Part shown: in pieces, positions 47,080 through 57,100 of the stretch | How positions within the stretch are numbered: the stretch's first letter is position 1 | Layout of the letters: each line of letters opens with the position of its first letter | Assembly (NCBI GenBank): GCA_022747635.1 | Contig: JAKTNV010000014.1 | Coordinates: forward strand, 11,228,610-11,292,609 | Source of the DNA: Hetaerina americana | Taxonomy: Eukaryota; Arthropoda; Insecta; Odonata; Calopterygidae | DNA length: 64,000 bases | Reading direction: 5' to 3' | Program-made: the position numbers and the translations under genes | Notes under the pieces: model-generated | Database searches by the model: none | Told to the model about the DNA's origin: nothing | What the model saw: the letters and a program-made list of their open reading frames with translations, nothing else

Positions 47080-47391
47080 TGGGGATCGAGTTGGTGGGGT
47101 GGCTATCGCACTAGCTTCCCACCCAGAGGGCCCGGGTTCAAATCCCGGCGGTGTTGGATATTTTTCAGTGGTATCTCGATCCCTGCTTGAGGTGCTTTGT
47201 GGAGGGCACTTTGAGTGAGTACAGTACGCCGTCCGTCGGATGGGACGTTAAGCTGCGGCCCCCTTGGCGCCTTTCGTAAAGAGTAGGCAATGCCGAAGCC
47301 GGGTTTCTCTCCTCCCTTCATACTTTCCTGTCCATCCCTAATGATGCAAATGACCTCAGCTGTCGGTCGCCCCCCCTAAATACTACTACTA
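47080..47391 (+). mobile_element. SINE family A, copy 4, best preserved
   Basis: Head GGGGATCGAG with a perfect B box GGTTCAAATCC (47135-47145). The family body follows (TTTTTCAGTGGTATCTCGAT, CGCCGTCCGTCGGATGGGAC, GCCTTTCGTAAAGAGTAGG, GACCTCAGCTGTCGGTCGC) and it ends in (ACT)n. CTGAATAACTT flanks it at 47069-47079 and 47392-47402, a perfect 11-bp target-site duplication. With the Pol III box and duplication intact, it is probably one of the younger insertions. The minus-strand frame at 47103-47321 is a shadow of the repeat. Confidence 0.92.
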
Positions 47392-47402
47392 CTGAATAAC
47401 TT

Positions 47403-49045
47403 CTTCGAAAGTAAATCCGACTGGTATTTTTTCAGCAAAGTCAATCACTAAGAAATTACAACTGAAGTGAGCAGATGTTTACCACGTGTTTCCAGGAAGG
47501 TTATAGTCATTGCTATTGTAAGACTGACACCCGATTTTTCAATGCTCGTATGTAGCTTTGCACTCTTGAATCCATGGCGGCCTTACTTTAGATTTTATTC
47601 ATTCCCCTATCTTTCAAAGTCTTCTAAATTCTCCTTCCCTTTTACAAGACAGGTTTCTTCCTGATGATCCTACCACATGCCACCTTTGGCGGCTGGAGGG
47701 AAATTACTAGATTTATTTTGTGAATAAACTGAGGTAAATTACAAACAGCAGCTGATATAGGCTCTTACCCTCTTCACGCAACGGCCAAAGCTAATTTCAA
47801 ATACCCATATAAATATTTCACTACTTTTTTAATTCTCATTGAAACCTATAATGCATAATGGAAAGGACACGTGCCCACATTATAAATAATAGCGTCGACT
47901 AGGAGGAAAAATCCCTGTACGGGTTTCGCAATATCGCCAGCCGCCTCCTTTTCCAGATTTTTTCCGGGAAAATTTCGGATAGTTAAGTTCTTATTTTCTT
48001 AAATATTATATTTACAGATGCCATATAAAGCTCGTAGCGCCAGATACTTAAAGAACAAGCACTTCATAAGTAAATCGAACGATTTGTCACACATGCCAAT
48101 AAATCGCCTTCATATCCTTTTTCCTTCCAATGTATATCTCCAAGTTCGACAGTACCGTCTGCTTCTTTTCATACGTTTCCCTTCCGAGAAGTCGTAAAAG
48201 AGAGGGAGTGGCTCTGCAAGAGGATAAGCTATTATTTTTCCTTTTGAGCCGCGCGCGTCCATGAAAATATATGCCAAAGAATGAGGGGGCATAAAAATTT
48301 GAACACTTGGTGGCCTAAAGATGTGGTTAAAAATTTTCTGCCTCTTACCTTCAGAGTTACTCGGTTACTTTGAAGTTTTAGAGGCTGGTGAGAGGAATGA
48401 AAAATGAAACAATGAATTTTATGATGATATATCTGAACAATGATTCGAAAATGCAAATTTGCTGCATCATAATTTCGAGCCCAGGAAAAAAATGAGAAAG
48501 AATGTAAAAGGATATAGAGGGTACTATCTGGGTTTTCGTTCACTATACTGCCAAGAACCATTCTCTTACGGCGCAGCAATTGACGTTCATCCACAATAAA
48601 CATGAACGTTAGACAGTTACAGTTCCTCGACCGTCCGACTCATTAAGGATATAAGCATATTTAGCCCTTAATTCACTTTGTATGAGAAATATAAGTTCAC
48701 ATGGTTCATTAACTTGGATTTCACAGAGTTCTGATGAAAGAGAAATCGTTTCTGAGAAATGTTTAAAAAAAATATTTCTGACCCCTTGGTCAATCGCAGC
48801 ATAAAAGACAAATTTCTAAAAATTCAATACCTGGAATGAAGACACCAGGTTAAATGTTGAGTAACGGTTTATATGAAAGGAAAGAGGTCACAGGCTTGGC
48901 TGATAAATAAACAACGCTTGCTCAACCTTCTTTTGCCTGTACGAAGAACACAACTTCGTTTCGTCAACCTCGTATTTCTTGTGGATGGCTAAGAATATAA
49001 ACAGAGGCACAGAAAGACTTATCATGTGATTCGCGAGAATGAGAT
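47403..49045. other. AT-rich non-coding stretch
   Basis: No gene recognised. The 123-codon minus-strand frame at 48232-48603 has no domain. Confidence 0.5.
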
Positions 49046-49740
49046 AAATTTAATGTCTCAAACCTCTGCTGCCCATCAGACACCCCCGTATCATAAACCC
49101 TTACGGCGAACTCCGAGCTCGGCAAAATAAACCTATAGCGATAAATCCCCCACCGGCCCTCCCCTCGATCCCTCCCGAAACGTGAATAAGGGCCAATAAC
49201 GGCGCCCAACTCCATACCCGATACCTATGTACAATCATTTCCAAACGTCTGTTAGTACTGAGCATCGCACAGAAAACTGGCGAAAGTTGACGAAAGGCTT
49301 GTTATGTTGACATTAATTGCCCGGCTGACATTCCGGTGTCACAGGACGACGTAACACCATCGCAGCACAAGTTCCTGCCAGCTACGGAATGCCAACATAA
49401 AGAATATTTCCACCTCACTCCAATTCTTCTCGCAATGGTGACTGTCCAGAGACTTTTGGAAATGGCAGTAACAGGCGCGAAGAGATCTCACTCCCTCGAG
49501 CCTCTTCCCCGCGCCGTCCGGATCCGATGGATGAGCCCTTTCGAGGAATTCTAAAAAGCGACCTCAATACAAAGCGACGATATCCTTAGCCAGGCCCATT
49601 TCCCTGGGGAAGGCCGACGGTTAACACGGGCGGTAGAGAGGGTGTCTACTGACGTCAACGTTGGAGTGTCTGTTGGGCTGTTGCCATGGGACTCGAACGG
49701 AAGAGCCGCCAACCGCAAAAACCCCCTCGCTTGCGCGCTC
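49046..49740. other. GC-richer island
   Basis: CpG-containing DNA with mixed strand bias (49060-49210 and 49470-49740). It holds a perfect cAMP-response-type palindrome TGACGTCA at 49650-49657. Confidence 0.4.
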
Positions 49741-49780
49741 TTATATATAACCACTTTAGCCTAGCCATACATCACGCTCA
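49650..49780 (+). promoter_or_regulatory. Possible CRE-plus-TATA promoter
   Basis: TGACGTCA (49650-49657) lies about 90 bases upstream of TTATATATAA (about 49740-49749) at the edge of the GC-rich island. Since both motifs are palindromic, orientation is uncertain. No initiator or donor supports a transcript. Confidence 0.2.
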
Positions 49781-50384
49781 CCTCTCCCAACGCCCGCTTC
49801 CTTAGGCACGATGCAGAAATTAGTTAAGACCAACTTATGGCTCGTCATGACGCACTTCTTGTCGCACCAACACGTCAGTTTTCAATGTCCTTCACATTGC
49901 AGATTTCTTGAGGACTGTCACTGATGCCACCGATCATCTTAATCGAGTCAACCAATTTATGGAAACCTATTAAAATTCATTAGCGATTCCTCACCTTCGT
50001 GAGAAATTACCATAGGATCATTGCGAAATAAAATTATTAATGCATAGAAGGTATGAAATCATTTCACTAAAATTCAATGCAAAACGTTCATATAGACCCG
50101 TCTGTTTAGTTAAGGTTTAGTTTAGTATCAGAGAAACACAAATCAAACGCAATACAAGAAGGCAAAGATCAGTGTGTGTTAATTATGCTCCTAAATATAT
50201 TTAGATAATTCCGTAGCATTTACTTTTATATTTATACTCACATACCTACCGTACTTAACTATATTTAATCAAGGTAACCATTTCCGTGTAACCTAGGTGC
50301 GCGTGTGTGCATATATTTTTTCTTTTGTTCACCTAAACGTCATAAAACGGCCGAATTATGATGACGATTATTGGAATATACGCA
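49781..50384. other. AT-rich non-coding stretch
   Basis: No gene recognised. Confidence 0.5.
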
Positions 50385-50620
50385 TGCGTGCATGACTTTG
50401 ATAGAGGGCAGAATGCTAAACAAGCGAAAAAAAGGAATAGGATGGGGATGTTGAATGGAATGAAGGGAGGAAGAAAGTATACAGTATGAAGAGAGGTTAA
50501 TTGTAGTGTTGGATGTTCGGTTATGTTTTGTATGGAGAGAAAAGAGAATTGTCGCTATAACGTTTGTTAGCTTGTGTTCATCAAAAACCTATCTCAGCCG
50601 GTAGATTACCAATACAAATA
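50385..50620 (+). mobile_element. 5'-truncated LINE 3' end, tail to tail with the large copy
   Basis: Translation across one frameshift in an A run gives IEGRMLNKRKK, then RNRMGMLNGMKGGRKYT, matching the last codons of the neighbouring LINE (IEGRMLGKRGK and RNRIGMLDGMKGGRKYS). The 3' UTR follows and ends AAAACCTATCTCAGCCGGTAG, ATTACC (about 50583-50613), where the larger copy has AAAACCTACCTTAACCGGTAG. It lies on the opposite strand, with its 3' end only about 70 bases from the 3' end of the larger copy. Confidence 0.85.
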
Positions 50621-50686
50621 ATAAATATATGCGCGTCTGCATGAGAGAGAGAGTTTGTGTATATGTGTGGGTGTGTGTGTATATAT
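50621..50686. repeat. Microsatellite linker between two LINE 3' ends
   Basis: AAT-rich DNA, a GA repeat (50644-50653) and GT/AT repeats (50656-50686). The last 12 bases, GTGTGTATATAT (50675-50686), recur at 53041-53052 on the far side of the LINE. Confidence 0.8.
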
Positions 50687-53040
50687 TTTTTTTTAAGGTA
50701 ATCTACCGGTTAAGGTAGGTTTTTCGATGGACACAACTACCAAACAAATATTTTGTGACTACTAACAAAACACAACCCTAAATTCTACTCTACACCAGGT
50801 CCCTCTTCAACTCTGAGTACTTTCTTCCGCCCTTCATCCCGTCCAACATCCCTATCCTGTTCCTTCCCTTTCCTCTTTTGCCCAACATTCTACCCTCTAT
50901 CACAGTCTTCAACATCCCACTACCGGTCAACACCCCCTTCATCCACTTTTCCTGCCTCCATAGGATTGCTCCCAACAAACCCCTCTCTTCACCCACCATA
51001 CCAAGTACTTCCTCATTTGTTTTCTTCTCGGTCCATTTCACCTTCTCCATTCTTCTCCACACCCACATTTCAAAAGCCTCCAGTCTACGTCTATCCTCCT
51101 GCTTCAATGACCACGTTTCCGCGCCGTACATAGCTACGCTCCATATCAAAGTTTTTACGAGTCTTTTCTTAACATCCTTACTCAACGTCCCTGTCATCAA
51201 CTCCTCCTCCTCGTGAAAGCCTCTTTGCCTAGCGCAATTCTTCTCCTTACGTCCCTACTACTTTGACCGTGTTGGTCCAAAACACTACCGAGATACGTAA
51301 ACTGTTCTACCTGCTCTAGTTTTTGCCCTCCTATTTTAATGTTAAGCTTGCCCTTTTTCTTTCTAGAAAATCGCATAACCTTTGTTTTATTAATGTTGAT
51401 TCTCATCCCATACCTGTCGCACTGAATTTCCAATTCACTCAGCAATGCTTGCAGCCCCTTGGCTGACTGACAAACTAAAGCTTGGTCATCAGCAAACCTA
51501 ACTGATTTTACGAATTCCCCGCCCACTTTCATTCCTACCTCTAGTTCTTCCCATGCCTCTTTGATCATTTCCTCTGCATACAGGTTGAACAGCAACGGTG
51601 ATAATGGGCAACCCTGCCTTACACCCCTTCCTAACACTGCCCATCCTGACTCCCCGTTTCCCACCCGCACCTGAGCAGTCTGAGTCATGTACAGGTTGCG
51701 GATTAGCCTCCTTTCCCTCCAATCTATTCCTATTTTCTGCAGAATACTCATTAGTTTTTCCCAATTCACTCTATCAAACGCTTTTTCGAAATCTACGAAA
51801 CAGGCAAATACCTCCTGGTTGTGTTCTATATTCCTCTCGATTAATAATCTCATTACTGCAATGGCATCACGCGTACCTCTCCCCTTCCTAAACCCAAACT
51901 GATCATCCCCTAAGTAATCATTTGCCCTACTCTCTATCCTTTTGTTTATGATCCTGAGAACAACTTTAGCTGCGTGGGATATCAAACTAATTGTCCTATA
52001 GTCCGCACATGACGTGGCCTTTACCTTTTTCGGAATCGGAACTAAAACTGCTCTCACAAAGTCTTCCGGCCAGATTCCCTCCTCATAAATGCTACGGATC
52101 AGCCCATATAGCCTCTTCCTCCCACATTTTCCTAAGCATTTTAAAAGTTCCACGGGAATGTTATCTACCCCCACGGCCTTATTTAGTTTCATCTCCCTTA
52201 ATGCCCTTTCTATCTCATTGTCTAGTATGCCTGGACCTAAGCTGTCTTCCTCTACGTCATTTTCTTTTTCAATGTCTAACTGTGTTGGTCTGAGTTCTTT
52301 ACTATACAGTTCTTCTATATACTCCTTCCATCTCTCTTGGATCTTTCCTGCGTCAACTATTACCTTACCCGCCTTATCTCTAACTATTAGCATAGCTCTT
52401 CCTTTCTTACTTCCCGATAACGATTTAACTTTGCTGTACAGCGCACCGATTTCACCCTTCCTCTGGAGACTTTCCATATCCTCGCACTGCGTCTTCCACC
52501 ATGCGTCTTTTGCCTTATTTGTTGCCCGCCTCAATTTATTGTTCAATTCTTTGTACTTCATTTTGCCTAATTCTGTATTTATATTCTTCCATTTTCGCCG
52601 CTCATCCATCTTTGTAATCATCTCATCCGTGATCCATGGTTTCCTAGTCCTTTTAGCGTTAACGGTTCCAATAGTGTCTTTTGCGGCTTTAGACAACCCT
52701 TTTTTGATCATTTCCCATTTTTCTTCGATAGTAATAAGCCCTTTACCATCCTCCATGATTTTCTCTACCGCCTGTTTGTATTCCTTCCTTTTCAACCCAT
52801 TTAATGCTTCTACATTCCATTTTCTAACTCGCCGCCCCTGCCTTATCTTTTTGAAACGTACGCTACATTTCATAACAACTAAATTGTGGTCTGAGTCCGC
52901 ATCCGCTCCCGGAAAGCTGTGGGAATTTATCACACTATTCCTAAACCTGTGTCTAACCAGGATATAATCTAGCTGATATCTTCCTGAGTCACCTGGCATT
53001 TTCCATGTATACCTGCGTCTTTTGTGGTGTCTAAACCAAG
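50687..53040 (-). mobile_element. 5'-truncated APE-type non-LTR retrotransposon
   Basis: About 2.35 kb of LINE on the minus strand: end of the endonuclease, reverse transcriptase, C-terminal region, short 3' UTR and an A8-9 tail (50686-50694 as T). It is flanked by GTGTGTATATAT at 50675-50686 and 53041-53052, a direct repeat of typical LINE target-site-duplication size, although the flanks are microsatellite and the repeat could be partly coincidental. The 5' part (most of the endonuclease and anything upstream) is missing, as in standard incomplete reverse transcription. The 3' end folds as CTACC-loop-GGTAG. The clade is uncertain; the RT style suggests the jockey/Daphne or RTE side, not L1 proper. 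Confidence 0.92.
50790..53040 (-). pseudogene. LINE endonuclease-reverse transcriptase, truncated and frameshifted
   Basis: Residue numbers count from an ATG at 53128 that lies in the microsatellite; LINE sequence starts at residue 31 (TPWFRHHKRR). Residues 53-60 (YQLDYILV) and 81-86 (SDHNLV) are the last motifs of an APE endonuclease. The reverse transcriptase follows: DYRTISLISHAAKVVL, FGFRKGRGTRDA, VDFEKAFDRV (catalytic D446), GRGVRQGCPLSPLLFNLY, and FADD at 545-548 (51485-51496) with catalytic D547 and D548. The frame stops near 51197 after AFTRRRS, within an AGG repeat. The next frame resumes LMTGTLSKDVKKRLVKTLIW and ends at 50790 with the usual 'YGAETW' region. All RT motifs are intact, so the frameshift is probably recent. 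It could not move by itself without the endonuclease. Confidence 0.92.
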
Positions 53041-53105
<65 letters not shown>

Positions 53106-53185
53106 TACATATATGTATACACACACACATATAATTATATATATATATATTTATATTTATATATGTATGTATGTATGTGTGTGCG
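53041..53185. repeat. Compound GT/TA/CA microsatellite at the LINE 5' junction
   Basis: A long TA array (about 53045-53096) is followed by CA repeats, then TA and GTAT repeats to about 53185. The LINE sequence starts directly at its edge. Open frames running through it begin with tyrosine-isoleucine repeats and are not real N-termini. Confidence 0.95.
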
Positions 53186-53925
53186 TGTATTCGCGAAGAA
53201 ACCAAGCATTGTCGCATGTTCTTAATGAATCGGGTAGTCGTAATAGTTCTTATGCCATTCGACCAATAGCTGAAGTCACATACGTCATTAGGGATAGGTG
53301 GGCAATTTTAATAGGTGTAGGATATTCCGGAAATGGAGGAGGGATTCACGGAGAAAAACTAAATACGGTCGGTCATCCGGCGTGTCGAGTACTGGCCAGA
53401 CAGTTAAAAAATAGGCATAAAAATTCTTCTTAGAGAATAAATTGTGCATTTTCAGCAATTATGGGAAATGATCTGCACTATCGATTCACCGAACCTAAAT
53501 TACCGGCACTATCAATAATAGATTTACCAGTCCAAAGATAATACGCTATAAATGACATCTACATTCACCTCATAGCAGTTCAAGTCGCCATGTCGGTATT
53601 TGCAGTGAGATGTTAGAACATATGTATTGGGTAATCATCCCTCTCATGGAAATATTAGTAAAAAAACAAATAGTAAAATTGAAAATTGTGAGGAAGCTAT
53701 ATCGCTTAAAGTACCACAAATATTTAAAAAAGTATTGTTCTGGATTTGGGTTAATATGATTTCTGTTCAACTTTGGTAGTATCACTAAGTGTTTAATTTC
53801 TGTTCAATGACAACGACAGAAACATTCTGTGTAGACTTCGCCAACCTTCAAGGAAGTCCCATTTCATATATTCATTGGAATATGAGATAAATGAGTATGG
53901 AATGGAGGATTTAGAAAAGAGAGGC
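53186..53925. other. Non-coding stretch
   Basis: No gene recognised; the plus-strand frame ending at 53433 begins inside the microsatellite. Confidence 0.45.
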
Positions 53926-53929
53926 AGAG

Positions 53930-54170
53930 GACCAATGAATAATAAAGTGAAAGAGATTTAAAAATAACTGGATGGTGAAGATTGTGATAGGGGAGGGAAT
54001 GTTAGGTATCCTAGGAAGAAGGAGGAAGGGAATATGCCTATTGGAAGAAATGGAGGGAGGTGGAAAGTAAGTGGAAATAACTCTTCAGTAATTTAATTGG
54101 TATTTATGTAAAGCAATGCTATTGAGTGGTTAAGTTTCCAATAGATAGAGGACGCTGTATTATTGGTACG
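53930..54170 (+). mobile_element. Diverged LINE C-terminal and 3' fragment
   Basis: Translation near 53974-54060 gives KIVIGEGMLGILGRRRKGI, then CLLEEMEGGG, which lines up with the C-terminus of the LINE at 50790 (KTVIEGRMLGKRGKGRNRI, GMLDGMKGG). Upstream codons are broken by stops. Downstream AT-rich sequence lacks the CTACC/GGTAG terminal hairpin, so it belongs to a related but older or different subfamily. Confidence 0.45.
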
Positions 54171-57100
54171 CCACCACTAATAACAACAGCATTATTACTG
54201 TTCAATATTAATTACTGTTCTTCATCCCTGGAAAGATGCAACGAATGATGGAAATTATCATGATACGGAAATATCGCTAAAATGACGTTACTGCAGGTCT
54301 ATTAACAGTTAAGATATGACCAGTTCCGACATAAATGATCTTTTTAGGCTTTCAGATTTCGAAATAAACGAACCGCATGACATGCTTATCTCCGAACTTG
54401 CATGTGCCCTCTCCGCCACAAGCAGAGATAACCCGAAATGAATGAAATACTACTATTAAAAGAAAAACCGGAAGTGCGTAATACAGAAGAGAGATTACGC
54501 CCAAGAACACGCCTGTTTGTACAAGTGGGCAGGAAATGTTAATCTTAAGACGAAAGAGAAAAGATAAAAATGTATTGATGTCTGATATTTCGTCACACAA
54601 TACGTCATTTTGTTTGCAAACAAAACATTCGGCAAAAGAAAAGGAGTGTCACAGAAATACTACGAATACGACGCAGGACGCGCCAATTGCACGGCCAATT
54701 GAAAACAAAATGTATAGAGAGCAAATTATGTTCGTAATTTGAGGAAGAAAATAACAACTGTCATAGTAACCCGTGTGACCTGGACTTTTTATCAGCAGAT
54801 AATACAATATACAACGTCATTTTCCGTTGTTTATCAATGTTTGCAGCAGGCAGATATTCAATCATACAGCTTTGGAGTTCAGGAGTATACATGTTAGTGG
54901 GAACTTCACATAAAGCCGACAAAACCGTCAGGCATTCGGGGAGATATCACACTTACAACATGAGATACAATTTTATATATTAGATACTCGTCTGTATCCG
55001 ATTTGTACCTTCATGGCAGTTAAATTCGTTCTTATTGAACTAAGAGTTCAAATTTATTTTTAATAGGACTGTAACGGATTTCGATATTCCAAGTTAATAT
55101 TTGTACAAACAGAGAAGTCATTTGGAATAAATTAAATTTTGCAAATATCTATACAGATGCGAATCATACGATTTGACAGCCAGTGAAAATTGCAAATTAC
55201 GTGGGACTTAAGCTTTCAAAAACTGTGTATTTTTACGCTTTCACATTGGCAAATGAAAGCAAAATCCGAACAAGGGTGCACTTATAAGCAGAGAATAAGT
55301 TTTCTATGAGCACCATAGAGCTATTTACACTACATTATGAAGTTGCATCACCAAGCCGCATAAAGCAATCGATTTATGATGCTAAATGATCACAGAATGT
55401 GGCCTCAGCCGGAGATAGATTTAAATAAGACCAAAGGAAAACGTTGAGCTACACAATATACGACTGACAAAAGGCAACGTGTACACAAGCGGGATTGGGT
55501 GATTGCATGCCAATGAGGTGGGGAATGGATAACTTGTCCCTAAACCGGTATTCCCTGTCAACGTCAAACTATTCAAACATAAACTAGAGCCAATCAATTA
55601 CGCTGTTCGGTCACATGGACTTTCCTACACCTTTGGCTTAATTCAGGCTAATCAGATGAGACAGCACGCCTCTCTCGGTCCTTATATTCCGCCCTACGGC
55701 CCATAGAAACCTAATCTATCACCTATACTGAAAGTTACCCACAAATTAATTGAAATAGATTTCCTGCCCACTACAAACTTTCACTGTTGGTGATGCGTCC
55801 GTCAAACCTTCAAAAGATTATAGGTAAAAAGGTCACGCTGAAAGCGACCCTAATTTCCGTCATTCTATAAAGGGGGAAAGCATTTTAGCGGTTGATCACG
55901 ATCAAACGCCTACAACCACATATGAATAACAGCAGTCTCTCAGTAGGCTAACCATCCCTTAGGGGGTCCCCGTATTTTACGTAACGCCATTTTGCGATTC
56001 CCCTTTCCAAATCCATCCTTATGTAATGGACCATAAAGAAAAGGAGGCTTCTTCCTCCAACATAGCCCCTCCCCCCCCCCCCCCGGGCTCTGTTACGCAA
56101 TATTCCCGCCGACTTTTGATGTGGCGATTGCGGGGTTACATTCACCTCTGTCTCGCCGAAATCAGTAAGGAACAACGAGGACATCCGATTAACCCTCGAG
56201 TATTCCTTCCGAGTTTCACCCAGACGTCGGCTTTGCTTCTTAGTTAGAGTTCCTCTTTTGCTATTCAGCCTGAATGTGTGCACCTACTAGGAAGGAAATT
56301 CAATTGAAAACGGAATACATTCAAGAAGAATAGTCCATTTGTCATCTACCCTTTGATCTTCCCTATTTTCAATGAATAAAGCATAAATATAGGGAATATA
56401 ATAACCCATACAATGTCACACGCAGCGCATAGAAATAACGATCACCAACACGGCCGGTTATCAGTTCACGACACTTGTTCCCTACGGCGTAGTGGTGGAC
56501 GTTGGGTCGTGACGTTTACACCCTTATCCTGTTTCCGATATTTTATGCGATCGTAGTAATGTAATTTCCTCAGGACTCCCGAAAAACGAAAAAAATAACA
56601 AATAGCGGTGCCATGTCGCTGGTATTTGAAAAAAAAACTGGAGGTGGGAAGAAAAGATATCACACGTGGGCCACTGCGGTAGAGTTCACCTCCTTATGTG
56701 TACCACCATATCGTACATGCATGCGCACCACAAGCCAATACCATATGCTCACAGAAATGCAGCATCCTAAACGGGAATACACAGTTGCCTACTCAACTAA
56801 TTCATAAATTTTTCAATAAAGATTTTAAGATGCCTGCGCAACAGGAAAAAATACCTAAGGGTTCGAAACCGTGTGACTGACAACGAAGTGTTAAGAGAAT
56901 TGTAAAACATTTCAAATTTTATTGGAGTAGTCTCCCCTACTCTCGATGGATAAAATTGTAAATGGATATTAATTACAGTTTCAGAATAATGCTGAAGTGA
57001 GAATAATAATAATTTTCAATTCATTTTTATGTTTTAACGGGAGTTGCAAAATGATAACGTCATATCTCACATGTACACTACGGATTATATGACACGTAAT

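Noticed and set aside
52089..52967. 292-codon open frame on the plus strand
   Set aside because: It lies fully antisense to the LINE reverse transcriptase. Its serine/leucine/phenylalanine-rich sequence is the expected reverse shadow of a lysine/glutamate-rich coding strand.
53041..53128. ATG at 53128 as the true start of the LINE protein
   Set aside because: The first 30 codons are microsatellite. LINE homology begins at TPWFRHHKRR, so the apparent start is a fusion artefact of 5' truncation.
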